A stretch of 64,000 bases of DNA from Streptomyces sp. AC1-42W (GCF_003248355.1 NZ_QKWY01000003.1:186001-250000); one strand, 5' to 3'; counted from the stretch's first letter, positions 33,868-43,533 are shown. Translations and numbers: made by a program. Notes: generated by a model not told the origin, from the sequence alone.

Positions 33868-34039
33868 CGACGTGAGGGGCGGGCGGAGCCGTACACGGAA
33901 CCGCGTCCGCCCGGTGCGCGGGCCCTTGGCCGGATCGCTGAACGCGGATCGGGCCGAGGGCCCGCGCGTCGTCGCGGAGCGAGGCGGTCCGGGCGCAGGC
34001 CGGGGCCTTCCGGCCCGCCGACCGACGTGGCGCGACCGG

Positions 34040-34975
34040 TCAGGAGGTGGGCGCGTGCGTCGCGGTGAGCGCCCCCAGGCGGGCCGTCAGCTCCCGATGT
34101 TCACGTGCCAGGCGCTCGACGTGGCGGCGCAGATCGGCGAGTTCCGCACGCAGCAGGCGCACGCTCGCCCCCTCGTCGTCGCCGGAGGGGCGGGCCGGGG
34201 CGGGGTCCGGGTCGTGGCGGATCGCCTCCAGGCGGCCGCGCAGCAGCGGGCCGGGCTCCACGCCCAGATCGCGGACGAGCCGGCGGTGCGCGCGGTTGTA
34301 CACCCACAGGGCCTCCGCCTGGCGGCCGCACCGGTACAGCGCGGTCATCAGCAGCTCATGGAAGCGCTCGCGCAACGGGTGAGCGGTGGTCAGCTCCTCC
34401 AACTCGCCCGTGATCTCGCCGGCCCGCCCCGCGCCCAGGCATGCCGTGTACAGCGATTCGAGCGCGACGAGCCGGCTCTCCTCCAGCAGCGATGCCTCGA
34501 CGGAACAGATCGTGCCCCGGCCGCTGCCCTCCAGGGCGGGGCCGCGCCACAGCGCCAGGGCCCGGCGCAGCACATCGGCCGAGCGGCCGGGGTCGGTGGG
34601 CGCGAGACCGCGTCCCTCGGCGGCCAGGCGGTGGAAGTTCCGGGCGTCGGTGCCGGCGTGCCCGAGCCGCAGGACGTATCCGGGCGCGCGGGTCACCAGC
34701 CATGCGTGGGGCGCCTCCCCGGAGGCGGCCGGCGGCGGGGCGGGCAGCAGTCGGCGCAGTCGCGCGACATGGGCCTGGAGGGCGTTGGCGGCGTTGACGG
34801 GCGGGTGTTCGCCCCACAATTCGTCGACGAGCCGGTCCGCGGATACGGCCTGGCCGGCCTTGACGACGAGCGCGCCGAGCAGGGCGCGCTGTTTGGCGCC
34901 GGACGGCACGATCGGAACGCCGGTCCGCTCGTCGAAGACCTGGAACCGGACCCAGTATTCGAAACTCCATCTCAT
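34040..34975 (-). CDS. SARP-family activator with C-terminal coiled coil, altered N-terminus
   Basis: 311 residues in the frame used. Winged helix (SGAKQRALLGALVVKAG, ALQAHVARLRRLLPAP), BTAD, then a coiled-coil tail (LRAELADLRRHVERLAREHR) as in 2043-3014. The normal SARP opening MEFRILGPV occurs at 34970 in another frame and is joined to QVFDERTGVP only by a 1-base insertion near 34942. The ATG at 34975 instead gives an abnormal start (MRWSFEYWVRF). Either the first strand is damaged or a base is wrong. Convergent with SARP 33040. Confidence 0.75.
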   Translation of the reverse strand: MRWSFEYWVRFQVFDERTGVPIVPSGAKQRALLGALVVKAGQAVSADRLVDELWGEHPPVNAANALQAHVARLRRLLPAPPPAASGEAPHAWLVTRAPGYVLRLGHAGTDARNFHRLAAEGRGLAPTDPGRSADVLRRALALWRGPALEGSGRGTICSVEASLLEESRLVALESLYTACLGAGRAGEITGELEELTTAHPLRERFHELLMTALYRCGRQAEALWVYNRAHRRLVRDLGVEPGPLLRGRLEAIRHDPDPAPARPSGDDEGASVRLLRAELADLRRHVERLAREHRELTARLGALTATHAPTS

Positions 34976-35059
34976 CCTCGCAGGGGGAGGCCCGAGGGCT
35001 CTGCGGCCGGAGATCCGTTCCCGGTATTCCATCCGAAAAGGACGCGGCCCCTTCCTCTC

Positions 35060-35353
35060 CTATCGGAGCGTAGGGGTTCCGGTCGCACGGCGTTCGGCGT
35101 GCGACCGGGCCACCGGGAAGTCTGAAGAGTTTCTCAAGGATTTCTCAGGCCGGGTTCCCAAACGGCCGACCGTCAGATCGGGGAAGCCCGCCTGGACCCC
35201 TTGCCGGTACCAGAGGCCCAGTATGCCGAGCAGGATCTTCGCGTCGGGAAGCCCCGGCAGCTCAGGCGTTCCAGGGGCGGTGCCCAGGCCGGCCGGGGCG
35301 GGCAGTCTGCGCGGGAGCGGGTCGGCGCCGTGCGCCGTCGTGTCGGTCGCCAT
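35060..35353 (-). CDS. Hypothetical ORF, doubtful
   Basis: 97 codons beginning MATDTTAHGADPLPRRLPAP, with a hydrophobic stretch ILLGILGLWYRQG. No known domain and no good ribosome site. It lies in the 525-base stretch 34976-35500 between SARP 34040 and the IS4 element, where nothing else is seen. It may be the remnant of a gene or chance. Confidence 0.25.
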   Translation of the reverse strand: MATDTTAHGADPLPRRLPAPAGLGTAPGTPELPGLPDAKILLGILGLWYRQGVQAGFPDLTVGRLGTRPEKSLRNSSDFPVARSHAERRATGTPTLR

Positions 35354-35544
35354 GGCCGGAAAGCTAACAGCGCGTACCGCGTCCGAAAAGATGTGGGAGG
35401 AACGAATTTCCGTTCGCCCGTTGATTGCCGGCGGCGTGTCAGCGGCATATCTCGGAATTCATTGGAGATACGCCAGAGCCGCACTCGATCGCCGGAGGGG
35501 CAACGTCGCTCGCTTAGTTCATGATCGCGTAGAGTCTCGGTCTT

Positions 35545-35921
35545 GTGCCGAGAGATCACATAGTTGGTGAGACGTACCCGGAGCGGGTCCGGATGGGGGT
35601 GCTGTCGCGTACGTTCACGCCCGAGCTGGTCGACTTCGTGGTCGATGAGGCGGGGGCGCGCGAGGAGCGGACCCGGTCGTTGCCGGCCCGGCTGATGGTG
35701 TATTTCGTCCTGACGATGTGGCTGTTCAGCGGTGACGGATACGGCCTGGTGCTGCGGGAGTTGGTGGAGCACTGGCCGCGCCGGGCGCGGGAGGTGTGGC
35801 GTCCGGCGCGCACGGGGTCTCTGACAACGGCGCGGGCCCGGCTGGGTGCGGGGCCGCTGCGACTGCTCTTCGACCGGGTCGCCGGTTGCACCGGCACTGC
35901 GGCCACGCCGGGGGCTTTCTG
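35545..35921 (+). pseudogene. IS4-family transposase, N-terminal part
   Basis: Starts at GTG. The N-terminal IS4 domain is present (GVLSRTFTPELVDFVVDEAG, RARLGAGPLRLLF). It reads PGAFW and is then cut by ISL3, whose 8-bp target duplication GCTTTCTG lies at 35914-35921 and 37325-37332. Joining across the insert restores PGAFWRGLRLT in frame. Confidence 0.85.
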
Positions 35922-37324
35922 GGCTCTCCTGTCGCTTCCGTGGGTCGCTGACCTGGGGGTATGCGCAGAACACGCCGCACCCGGAGTACGTTTCGACTGC
36001 TGAAGGTACGAAACGGAAGAACCAGGTACGGCGTGCGGAACACGAGGATATGGGCCAGGCTGCTCGATGTCGAAAAGACGGTGATCGAGCAGGTCGAGGC
36101 CGAGGAGGCCGACAGCGGCGACGATCTGGTGATCGTCGCTCATGCCCGTCCGGCTCGGGGACGGCGGCAGCGGTGCGGGGTGTGCGGCCGCAAGGCGGCG
36201 AAGTACGACGCCGGAGAGGGACGCCGTCGCTGGCGGGCCCTGGACGTCGGGGTACTCAAGGCGTTCATCGAGGCCGACGCGCCGCGGGTGTCCTGCCCCG
36301 AGCACGGGGTGACCGTGGCGGCGGTGCCCTGGGCCCGGCACCGGGCCGGCCACACCTACGCCTTCGACGCGCAGGCCGCCTGGCTGGCCACCTGCTGCTC
36401 GAAGACGGCCGTCACCCGGCTGATGCGGATCGGATGGCGCACGGTCGGCGCCGTGGTCGCCCGGGTCTGGTCGGATGCCGAGGCGCAGGCCGACCGGCTG
36501 GCCGGACTGCGGCGGATCGGGATCGACGAGATCAGCTACAAGAAGCGGCACAAGTACCTGACTGTCGTCGTGGACCATGATTCGGGCCGTCTGCTGTGGG
36601 CCGAACCCGGGCGGGACAGGGCCACCTTGAACAAGTTCTTCGACCTCCTCGGCCCTGAACGCTCCGCGGGGATCACGCATGTGTCGGCCGACGCGGCGGA
36701 CTGGGTCACCGGCCCGGTTGCCGCACACTGCCCCGACGCTGTGCGCGTGATGGACCCCTTCCACACGGTGAAGTGGGCGACCGACGCCCTGGACGTCGTG
36801 CGCCGTGAGGTCTGGAACGCCGAGCGCAAGGGCAAGGGCCGGGCCACGCCGGGATCGAAGTCGCTGAAGAAGGCCCGCTTCGCGCTGTGGAAGAACCCCG
36901 AAGATCTCACGCAGTACCAGCGTTCCCAGCTGGAGTTCGTCGCCAAGGCCCATCCCGTCCTCCACCGCGCCTACCTCCTGAAGGAGGGACTCCGTCTCGC
37001 CCTGAAGTCCGGCACCGACACCCCCGAGGCTCTGTGGGACTGGGTGCTGTGGGCCCGCCGCTGCCGCATCGACGCCTTCGTCGACCTGCAACGCTCCATC
37101 GTCCGGCACTGGGACGCGATCACCGCAGCGGCCGAGCACGGCCTGTCCAACGGACTCGTCGAATCGATGAACACCAAGATCCGGCTCATCACCCGCATCG
37201 CCTTCGGCTTCAAGAACCCCACCGCCCTCATCGCCCTCGCCATGCTCAGCCTCGGCGGACACCGACCCCACCTACCAGGACGTCAACCCGCGAACCGATG
37301 ACCCACGGATCCGACAGGAGAGCC
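35922..37324 (+). mobile_element. ISL3-family element, copy 1 (1,403 bp)
   Basis: Begins GGCTCTCCTGTCG and ends CGACAGGAGAGCC, with 8-bp direct repeats GCTTTCTG outside. The same 1,403 bases recur at 58718-60120 in the same orientation. Confidence 0.92.
36033..37301 (+). CDS. ISL3-family transposase, copy 1
   Basis: 422 residues from the GTG at 36033 (MRNTRIWARLLDVE). A Cys-rich zinc-finger region (CGVCGRKAAKYD...CPEHG) precedes the DDE core: GIDEISYKKRHKYLTVVVD, DAADWVTGPV, DPFHTVKWATDALD, and the ending NGLVESMNTKIRLITRIAFG. It looks intact and, with clean ends and a target repeat, is probably active. Confidence 0.92.
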   Translation: MRNTRIWARLLDVEKTVIEQVEAEEADSGDDLVIVAHARPARGRRQRCGVCGRKAAKYDAGEGRRRWRALDVGVLKAFIEADAPRVSCPEHGVTVAAVPWARHRAGHTYAFDAQAAWLATCCSKTAVTRLMRIGWRTVGAVVARVWSDAEAQADRLAGLRRIGIDEISYKKRHKYLTVVVDHDSGRLLWAEPGRDRATLNKFFDLLGPERSAGITHVSADAADWVTGPVAAHCPDAVRVMDPFHTVKWATDALDVVRREVWNAERKGKGRATPGSKSLKKARFALWKNPEDLTQYQRSQLEFVAKAHPVLHRAYLLKEGLRLALKSGTDTPEALWDWVLWARRCRIDAFVDLQRSIVRHWDAITAAAEHGLSNGLVESMNTKIRLITRIAFGFKNPTALIALAMLSLGGHRPHLPGRQPANR

Positions 37325-38429
37325 GCTTTCTGGCGCGGGCTGCGGCTGACCTCCATGGACGGCACACTGCTGGACGTTCCTGACAGCGAGGCGAACGCTG
37401 CCGCCTACACCCGTGCCTCCAACGGAAATCGGCCTGGACCGTACCCGCAGGTGAGGCTCCTCGCGCTGGTGGAGTGCGGCACGAAGGCGTTGATCGGTGC
37501 GGTCTTCGACTCCTTCGCCGTCGGCGAGCGCACCTTGGCCGCCCGCCTCCTGGTGCACCTGCGGGAAGGCATCCTGTTGATGGCCGACCGGGGCTTTCCA
37601 GCCTATGAGCTGTGGCGGGCAGCCGCGGTCACCGGGGCCGAACTCCTGTGGCGGGTCTCGGATTCCTTCACCCTGCGGCCGCATGAGGTTCTGGCCGACG
37701 GCACCTTCCTCACCCGCCTGAACGGGCCGCGCGGCGCCCGGATCACCGTGCGCGCCGTGGAGTACACCGTGGTCACCACCACGATCGGCGCGGACGGCGA
37801 CAGTGAGGAGACCTCGGAGCTGTTCTGCCTGATCACCACGCTCCTGGACCCCGAGGCGGCACCCGCCGCAGAGCTGGCAGAGCTGTACACCGCCCGCTGG
37901 ACCAGCGAGACGATCTTCAAGCACATCAAGATCGAACAGCGGGGAGGACGCACCGCGACCCTCCGGTCCAACAGTCCCGCCATGGTCGAGCAGGAACTGT
38001 GGGCCATGCTCTGCGTCTACCAGGCCGTACACGACCTGGCCGTGGACGCCGCCCACCACGCGAACCTCCCCGTCTCGCACATCAGCTTCAAGAACACCCT
38101 CGCCGCCGCCCGACGTTCCGTCGGCGCGGACTTTCCCCCCTCGGCAACTGGCCGCCAGGATCCGTGACATCCAGGCCGACCTGACCCGCGAGGCCGTCCG
38201 TCCCCGCCCCGGACGTGCCGCACCCCGCGCCACCAAACGCAGCACCACCGGATACCGCACCCTCAAACCGGACGAGCCCGCCACCACCAAGGTCACCCAC
38301 ACGATCAGCCTCTCGCTCTTCCCCGAAGAACGACGACCACGCAAGCCGCGGGCGAAGCCGAGACCCCTGCAACTCGCCCCGCAGGAAACGACGTCACCGA
38401 CACTCAAAGACATGGCGACGGCCATCTAA
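37325..38429 (+). pseudogene. IS4-family transposase, C-terminal part with a frameshift
   Basis: DDE core: LTSMDGTLLDVPDSEAN, LLMADRGFPAYELW and the YREK-like ELYTARWTSETIFKHIKIEQ. The frame ends at 38167, but the other frame continues LAARIRDIQADLTREA to a stop at 38429. The shift lies in a C run near 38137. The element is thus doubly disabled, by ISL3 and by this slip. Confidence 0.82.
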
Positions 38430-38614
38430 TAGAGCGACGTTGGCCGGAGGGGAGTGGGTGCCGAAGGGTATGGTGCACCTGGCCTCTGGTCCATCGAAAA
38501 GCCAGAAACGGCCGGATTAAGGCAGTATCGAAAGGTTCACAACCGGCCGGAAAGCTATGGCGGCCTGGCAAGGCTGGGAGGGGAATCATGAAGATTAACC
38601 TCGAAGTTTCGTGA

Positions 38615-38645
38615 CGGTCCGCCGACGGAGTCGGTGGACCGTTTT
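38615..38645. terminator. Rho-independent-type terminator
   Basis: CGGTCCGCCGAC and GTCGGTGGACCG form a 12-bp stem with one mismatch and a 3-base loop, followed by TTTT. It lies in the 319-base stretch 38443-38761 between IS4 and the IS1380 transposase, where no gene is recognised. Confidence 0.6.
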
Positions 38646-38761
38646 CGTGCTGTGGGCTGGGGCTGTGCAGGCTGAGGTCCCGAGTGTCGTCTCGGGCGGA
38701 CGCCGGGTTCCACTGCTCCGGGGTGGGGGGGGTCTTTCGCAGGGACGGGTGAATCTGCTGA

Positions 38762-40129
38762 TCAGCCGGGGTTCGGGAGGAGTGCGAGTCGGTCGAGAGC
38801 TGCGGTGATGTGGCTGGTCCAGGGCCAGTGCCGGGCCAGGCGGAGGATCCGCCGGCGGCCGGTGGTCACGAGCTGTCCAGCCGTGCTGAGCAGACGAAGC
38901 CGCAGGCGGCGGGGCTCCCAGAGTCTGGCTTCGCCGGTCAGCGCGAGCATGGGCATCCAGGCCGGCAGGTCGAGAGCGATCTGCACGATCTCCAGCCAGA
39001 CCCGGTTTTGTGCCATGCGCTTGAGGGGCAGGTTGCGCAGGCCGGTGGCCCGGATGCGGTCCTCGGCCCTGGCCCGCAGCCGGTGACGGAGTTCCAGCTC
39101 GGCGATCGGCCGGCCCGAAGTGTTGGTGGCGAAGCAGGTCAGCCGCATGCCGTCCGTATCCGTAAGCCTCAACTGGGCCCCGGGGTGCGGTCGTTCCTTG
39201 CGGACGATCAGCCGCATTCCCTTCGGCCGGCCGGCCAGGACGTCGCCGCTGAGCTCGGCGACCCAGGCCCCGTCACGGACCTCGCCGTCCGCCTCGGCGG
39301 CCGGCGTCCAGGCCGAAGCCGGAACCTTCAGCACGTGCTGGTGGACCTGCTCGGTGACCGTCATGCCGACCGAGCAGGACAGCCACCGTCCCCGCCGGGC
39401 GAGCCAGGCCACGAAGTCGTGGGTGCCGCCCGCGGAGTCCGTGCGGACCAGGGTCCGGCGCCCGCGCCGGTACTTCTTCGGCAGCTGGGCCAGGGCCAGC
39501 TGGGCGGCGATGATGTGGTCGGACGCGGTGTTCGAACCCGCGTTCCCCGGCCTCAGCAGAGCCGCCACGGGTTCCCCCGTGCCGCCCGGTCCGTGATCGA
39601 CGAAACCCATGAGCGGGTGGTGACCATAGGTCCGCTTCCAGGTCGGGGCTGCGTCCTCCTTGTCGGAGTGCGCGATCACCAGTACCCCGTCGAGATCGAC
39701 GGTCACCATCCCGCCGGTGTCGGGCGCTGCCCGCCCGGCCGTTCGCCAGACGCGCTCGCGTGCTTCGGTCCGCGCGGAACGGATAGCCCGCAGGGCCCTC
39801 TCCCCGGAGGCCGCGAGGGAGTCGAGCAGGCGGGAGACCGTTGGGCCGGAGGCGACCGGCCCGAACACCGCCGGCTCGGCCCGCAGCATGCCGACATCCG
39901 CGAGACAGTCCCCGCCCAACGCGACCGCCAGGGCGACGTCCAGGAGGACCTTCCCGGGATCGTGCACGGCCCGTGGCTTCCGCCACGGCCCGAGTGCCGC
40001 TGATATCGCGGTGTCCAGACCGGCCTTGCGGACCGTCTCCACCAGCAGGACCGAGCCAGCCTGCGAGACCACCTGACGGCCGTCGCCCTGGACGCGGACA
40101 GAAGGGTATGACCCGGTAGGCTCTCTCAC
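38762..40129 (-). CDS. IS1380-family transposase
   Basis: 455 residues, full length. GLDTAISAALGPWRKP, HDPGKVLLDVALAVALGGDC, VTVDLDGVLVIAHSDKEDA (first catalytic Asp region), RTDSAGGTHDFVAWL and the ending ARHWPWTSHITAAL match IS1380/ISSpo-type DDE transposases. GTG start. Element ends were not fixed; the right end is probably near 40135-40205 (CCTGGAAAGTGCTC). Confidence 0.88.
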   Translation of the reverse strand: MREPTGSYPSVRVQGDGRQVVSQAGSVLLVETVRKAGLDTAISAALGPWRKPRAVHDPGKVLLDVALAVALGGDCLADVGMLRAEPAVFGPVASGPTVSRLLDSLAASGERALRAIRSARTEARERVWRTAGRAAPDTGGMVTVDLDGVLVIAHSDKEDAAPTWKRTYGHHPLMGFVDHGPGGTGEPVAALLRPGNAGSNTASDHIIAAQLALAQLPKKYRRGRRTLVRTDSAGGTHDFVAWLARRGRWLSCSVGMTVTEQVHQHVLKVPASAWTPAAEADGEVRDGAWVAELSGDVLAGRPKGMRLIVRKERPHPGAQLRLTDTDGMRLTCFATNTSGRPIAELELRHRLRARAEDRIRATGLRNLPLKRMAQNRVWLEIVQIALDLPAWMPMLALTGEARLWEPRRLRLRLLSTAGQLVTTGRRRILRLARHWPWTSHITAALDRLALLPNPG

Positions 40130-40254
40130 CTGGAAAGTGCTCTTTCCCTCGCAGCCAACAGGACCCTCAGCAAGTCCTATCGTTGCAGGTCAAGGGCACT
40201 TTTCGTGTTCTTGGTCAAACACTGGACACGCCATCTCGTGAAAGCGCGAGGTTA

Positions 40255-41132
40255 AGGGTTGTCCCGTAACTGCTGGTCACGGGTGAGATGATCTTGCGGT
40301 GGCTGGTGTGATCACGGCGTCGGAGCCGTCCTGGATAGCCCCGTTCACCGGGCTGAGCCCTCGCCTGTTCGGCAAGCTGGTGACCGTACTGCGGCGCGAG
40401 GGTGCGGATGCGGTCCGCAGGGGCCGGCCGTGGAGCCTCCCGCTGGAGGACCGGGCTCTGCTGGTCGCGGCGTACTGGCGCACAAACTTGACGATGCGCC
40501 AGCTCGCCCCGCTCTTCGGGGTGTCCAAGTCGGCAGCGGACCGCATCATCGACCACCTCGGGCCGATGCTCGCGCTCCAGCCCCGCAAGCGGTTCGCCAA
40601 GGACACCGTCCTCATCGTGGACGGCACCCTGGTCCCCACCCGGGACCACACGGTGGCGGAGCAGTCCAAGAATTACCGGTACTCGACCAACCATCAGGTC
40701 GTCATCGACGCCGACACCCGCCTGGTCGTCGTGGTGGGCCGGCCGCTTGCCGGAAACCGCAACGACTGCAAGGCATGGGAGGAATCCGGCGCCAAAGCCG
40801 CCGTCGGCAGAACACTCACGATCGCCGACGGCGGCTATCCCGGCACCGGGCTCGTCATGCCCCACCGCCGACGCAAGGGCGAAGACCTTCCGGACTGGAA
40901 GGAAGCACACAACAAGTCCCACAAGCAGGTCCGCGCCCGCGTCGAGCACGTCTTCGCGCGCATGAAGACCTGGAAGATCCTCCGCGACTGCCGCCTCAAA
41001 GGCGACGGAGTCCACCACGCCATGCTCGGCATTGCCCGGATGCACAACCTCGCCCTCGCCGGATAGACGCACGGCCCGCACAACGGCCAACCACGCCCAA
41101 GGCGGCTCAGAGATCATTTACGGGACAGCCCT
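40255..41132 (+). mobile_element. IS5-family element
   Basis: Left end AGGGTTGTCCCGTAA and right end TTACGGGACAGCCCT form near-perfect inverted repeats; TA flanks both sides. The size (878 bp) fits the one-gene IS5 group. Confidence 0.85.
40299..41066 (+). CDS. IS5-family transposase
   Basis: 255 residues. HTH part MRQLAPLFGVSKSAADRIIDHL, then the DDE_Tnp_4 core: VLIVDGTLVPTRDHT, NYRYSTNHQVVIDADTRL, IADGGYPGTGLVMPHR, and KQVRARVEHVFARMKTWKIL. GTG start 44 bases inside the element. It appears intact. Confidence 0.9.
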   Translation: MAGVITASEPSWIAPFTGLSPRLFGKLVTVLRREGADAVRRGRPWSLPLEDRALLVAAYWRTNLTMRQLAPLFGVSKSAADRIIDHLGPMLALQPRKRFAKDTVLIVDGTLVPTRDHTVAEQSKNYRYSTNHQVVIDADTRLVVVVGRPLAGNRNDCKAWEESGAKAAVGRTLTIADGGYPGTGLVMPHRRRKGEDLPDWKEAHNKSHKQVRARVEHVFARMKTWKILRDCRLKGDGVHHAMLGIARMHNLALAG

Positions 41133-41255
41133 TAGGGCCTGGCCTGGGACCTGCCCGGAGAACGCGAACAGCCGCCCCTCACGCCTCGCGGGGCGGGCCC
41201 GCGGGGCAGTGGGGAACGGCTGGTGTGGCGAGGGGGGCCGGAGACCTGCTCCGGG

Positions 41256-41690
41256 TCAGCCCCGCAGTGCGGCGATGGCCTTCTCGATGCGCCGCCGGCG
41301 CGTCTCGGGCATCTTCGCGCTCTCGACGGCACGCACGTGCTCGCGCTTGCGGCTGTATGTGAGGTGGTCGTACGCGGCCCGGACGGCCGGGTCCTCGTCC
41401 AGGGCCCGGGCGAAGTCCTCCGGCTCCACGACGACGCGCGGCTCGGTGTCGAGCTCCAGCTCGACCTCGACCTCCTCACCGATCTCGACCTCCGCCGCAC
41501 GCCGGTTGGCGTGGCTGAGCCCGATCAGGTGACGGCCGCGCAGAAAGGCGACGCGGCTGCGCCAGGAGTGCCCGTTGAGCGTGATCTTCACCGGCGGCCG
41601 CGAGCCCTCGCCGAGAGCCTCCACCACCTCCGGCGGGACCAGCAGACCCCGCATGGGCTCGGGGGGTTCGACGCGGGACAGAAACTTCAT
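41256..41690 (-). CDS. DUF1905/OmdA-type (YdeI-like) protein
   Basis: 144 residues. N-terminal DUF1905 barrel (VKITLNGHSWRSRVAFLRGRH) and a C-terminal bacteriocin-protection/YdeI helix region (YDHLTYSRKREHVRAVESAK, ETRRRRIEKAIAAL). ATG with AGGAGAAGG upstream. Members are widespread small cytoplasmic proteins of uncertain role. Forty-five bases upstream ends the glyoxalase-like gene, so they likely share a transcript. Confidence 0.8.
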   Translation of the reverse strand: MKFLSRVEPPEPMRGLLVPPEVVEALGEGSRPPVKITLNGHSWRSRVAFLRGRHLIGLSHANRRAAEVEIGEEVEVELELDTEPRVVVEPEDFARALDEDPAVRAAYDHLTYSRKREHVRAVESAKMPETRRRRIEKAIAALRG

Positions 41691-41735
41691 GATCCTTCTC
41701 CTGGTTGTCCGCCGGGCCGCCCGGATGCGGCCGCG

Positions 41736-42149
41736 CTACTCGGCGTAGGGCTGGTCCGTTCCCTGGTCGCTGTAGCCGAGGCTCCACACATAGCCGTCCG
41801 GGTCGGCGAAGGTGCCGCCGTACCCGCCCCACGGCAGGGCGCCGGCCGGCTTGAGGATCGTGGCGCCGGCCTCGGCGGCCTCCGCCATGGCCTCGTCGAC
41901 CCGCGCTTCGCTGCGGACGACATAGGTCATGACCAGTCCGCTGAAGCCGCTGCCCGCCGGGTCCGTGCCCACCTGCTGGGCCAGGCCCTCACGGCTGTAG
42001 AAACCGACCGGCGAGGCACCGTCCGACTCGAAGAACACCGAGACGCCGTAGTCGTTCCGGACCTTCCAGCCCAGCCCCTCGGTGTAGAACTTCTTGGCCC
42101 GGTCCATGTCCTGGACGCCGAGAAGGATCGAACTGACGTGTGCCTTCAT
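41736..42149 (-). CDS. VOC/glyoxalase-family protein
   Basis: 137 residues. VOC repeats: SSILLGVQDMDRAKKFYTEGL and AGATILKPAGALPWGGYGGTFADPDG, with the C-terminal motif GYVWSLGYSD. Such proteins are metal-dependent dioxygenases, isomerases or resistance proteins; substrate unknown. Start MKAHVSS is preceded by AAGGAGT. Confidence 0.85.
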   Translation of the reverse strand: MKAHVSSILLGVQDMDRAKKFYTEGLGWKVRNDYGVSVFFESDGASPVGFYSREGLAQQVGTDPAGSGFSGLVMTYVVRSEARVDEAMAEAAEAGATILKPAGALPWGGYGGTFADPDGYVWSLGYSDQGTDQPYAE

Positions 42150-42373
42150 GTCGTACTCCTTGAGCGGTTGAGATATACGTGCCCGGCAGGGGGTGGAGGC
42201 CGGGCCGGTGGACGAGCCCCGGCCTTCCGTTTCCTGTCCCGGCAACATCACCGTAGGTCCGTGCGCCGATCGGGGCTTCTTGATTCCTGATCGGTTCCAC
42301 GGGCCCCCGTCTTCCGCACACCGCACCCCGACAGGGGCGCGCCGCCACGCCGATCCGCGTACGAGCCCCCCGC

Positions 42374-42784
42374 TCAGGGGACCTGCTGGATGCGGACCAG
42401 ATTGCCCGCCGGGTCGCGGAAGGCGCAGTCGCGGATGCCGTACGGCTGCTCGACCGGCTCCTGGACGACCTCGGTGTCCCCGGCCTGCACCTTCTCGAAC
42501 GTGGCGGCGAGGTCAGGGGTGGCCAGGAGAATCCAGCCGTAGGTGCCCTTGGCCATCATCTCCGTGATCACCCGGCGCTCGTCCTCGGTGACACACGGAT
42601 CGGTGGCGGGCGGTGTCAGCAGGATCGAGGTCTCCGGCCGGCCGGCCGGACACACGGTGATCCAGCGCGCCAGGCCCTGGCCGACATCGCTCAGGACCTC
42701 GAACCCGAGAACGTCACGGTAGAAGGCGAGCGAGGCGTCCGGGTCGTCGTACGGCAGCGCTGTGGTGCGAATGGTGATGTCCAT
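42374..42784 (-). CDS. VOC/glyoxalase-family protein
   Basis: 136 residues: PYDDPDASLAFYRDVLGFEV opens the first VOC module and YGIRDCAFRDPAGNLVRIQQ closes the second, with the metal-binding Glu/Asp positions replaced in part. Function unknown; probably a small-molecule binding or isomerase protein. Same direction as 41736 but 224 bases apart. Confidence 0.85.
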   Translation of the reverse strand: MDITIRTTALPYDDPDASLAFYRDVLGFEVLSDVGQGLARWITVCPAGRPETSILLTPPATDPCVTEDERRVITEMMAKGTYGWILLATPDLAATFEKVQAGDTEVVQEPVEQPYGIRDCAFRDPAGNLVRIQQVP

Positions 42785-42923
42785 GGCAGGAGACTAGGGC
42801 CTGTACGGGGGAGGTACGGGGGAGCCCTCCCGACCGGAGCCTCTCGCTTCCTGCCGCGCCCCGGCCGTGATCCGTGAGGGCCCCCCGCGCCCCGCGCCCC
42901 CGCCGGGGAGCGTCCGGGAGCGT

Positions 42924-43385
42924 TTAGCCCCAGGCGGCGCCGGCGGGCTCCTGAAGGGTGGCGTTCAGCCGGTTGAAGAAGTTCGTCGTCGCGATCATGA
43001 GGAGGATCGCGGCGAGCTGCTCCTCCGAGAAGTGGTCGGCGGCCTCGTCCCAGATCTCGTCCGACACGGCCTGCCCGCTGTGGTCGGCCAGCCGGGTGAC
43101 GGCCTCCGTCAGCGCCAGCGCCGCGCGCTCGGAGTCCGTGAAGAACGGCGCCTCGCGCCAGGCGGCGACGGAGTGCAGACGCTCATCGGTCTCCCCGGCC
43201 TTCTTGGCGCCCGTCACACTGGCGTGGACACAGGCGCTGCAGCCGTTGATCTGGCTCGCCCGAAGGTGAACCAGGTCCAGCGTGTGCTTTTCCACCCCGC
43301 CCTGGTGAATGGCCTTGTAGAGGTTCTGAATACCGCTCATCGCGTCCGGCAGAACCTTGGCGGGGTTCGTCATGCGAGCCTTCAT
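42924..43385 (-). CDS. AhpD-like carboxymuconolactone decarboxylase family protein
   Basis: 153 residues. The alkylhydroperoxidase core NGCSACVHAS with CxxC (about 58-61) and the downstream His is complete; KHTLDLVHLRASQIN precedes it. Such proteins reduce peroxides through the Cys pair. Start MKARMTNP follows GAGGGAG. Confidence 0.87.
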   Translation of the reverse strand: MKARMTNPAKVLPDAMSGIQNLYKAIHQGGVEKHTLDLVHLRASQINGCSACVHASVTGAKKAGETDERLHSVAAWREAPFFTDSERAALALTEAVTRLADHSGQAVSDEIWDEAADHFSEEQLAAILLMIATTNFFNRLNATLQEPAGAAWG

Positions 43386-43533
43386 CACATCTCCCTCAGC
43401 GGTTCTCTTCATTCGTCCGTGCCTTACCAGACTGACGGATTCCGCCCCGCGCGGGGGACCGGAGAACAAGGGAAGCGTTCCCGCAGGAAGCACCCCCAAT
43501 GCGCTGAACAGGACTGATGTCGGAGACTCCGGC

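Larger units (their letters stand above)
35501..38442 (+). mobile_element. IS4-family element interrupted by ISL3
   Basis: Ends carry inverted CAACGTCGCTC (35501 and complement ending 38442), and the element is bordered by a perfect 10-bp duplication GCCGGAGGGG (35491-35500 and 38443-38452), the length expected for IS4. An ISL3 copy (35922-37324) sits inside the transposase. Without it the element is about 1.53 kb. Confidence 0.88.
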
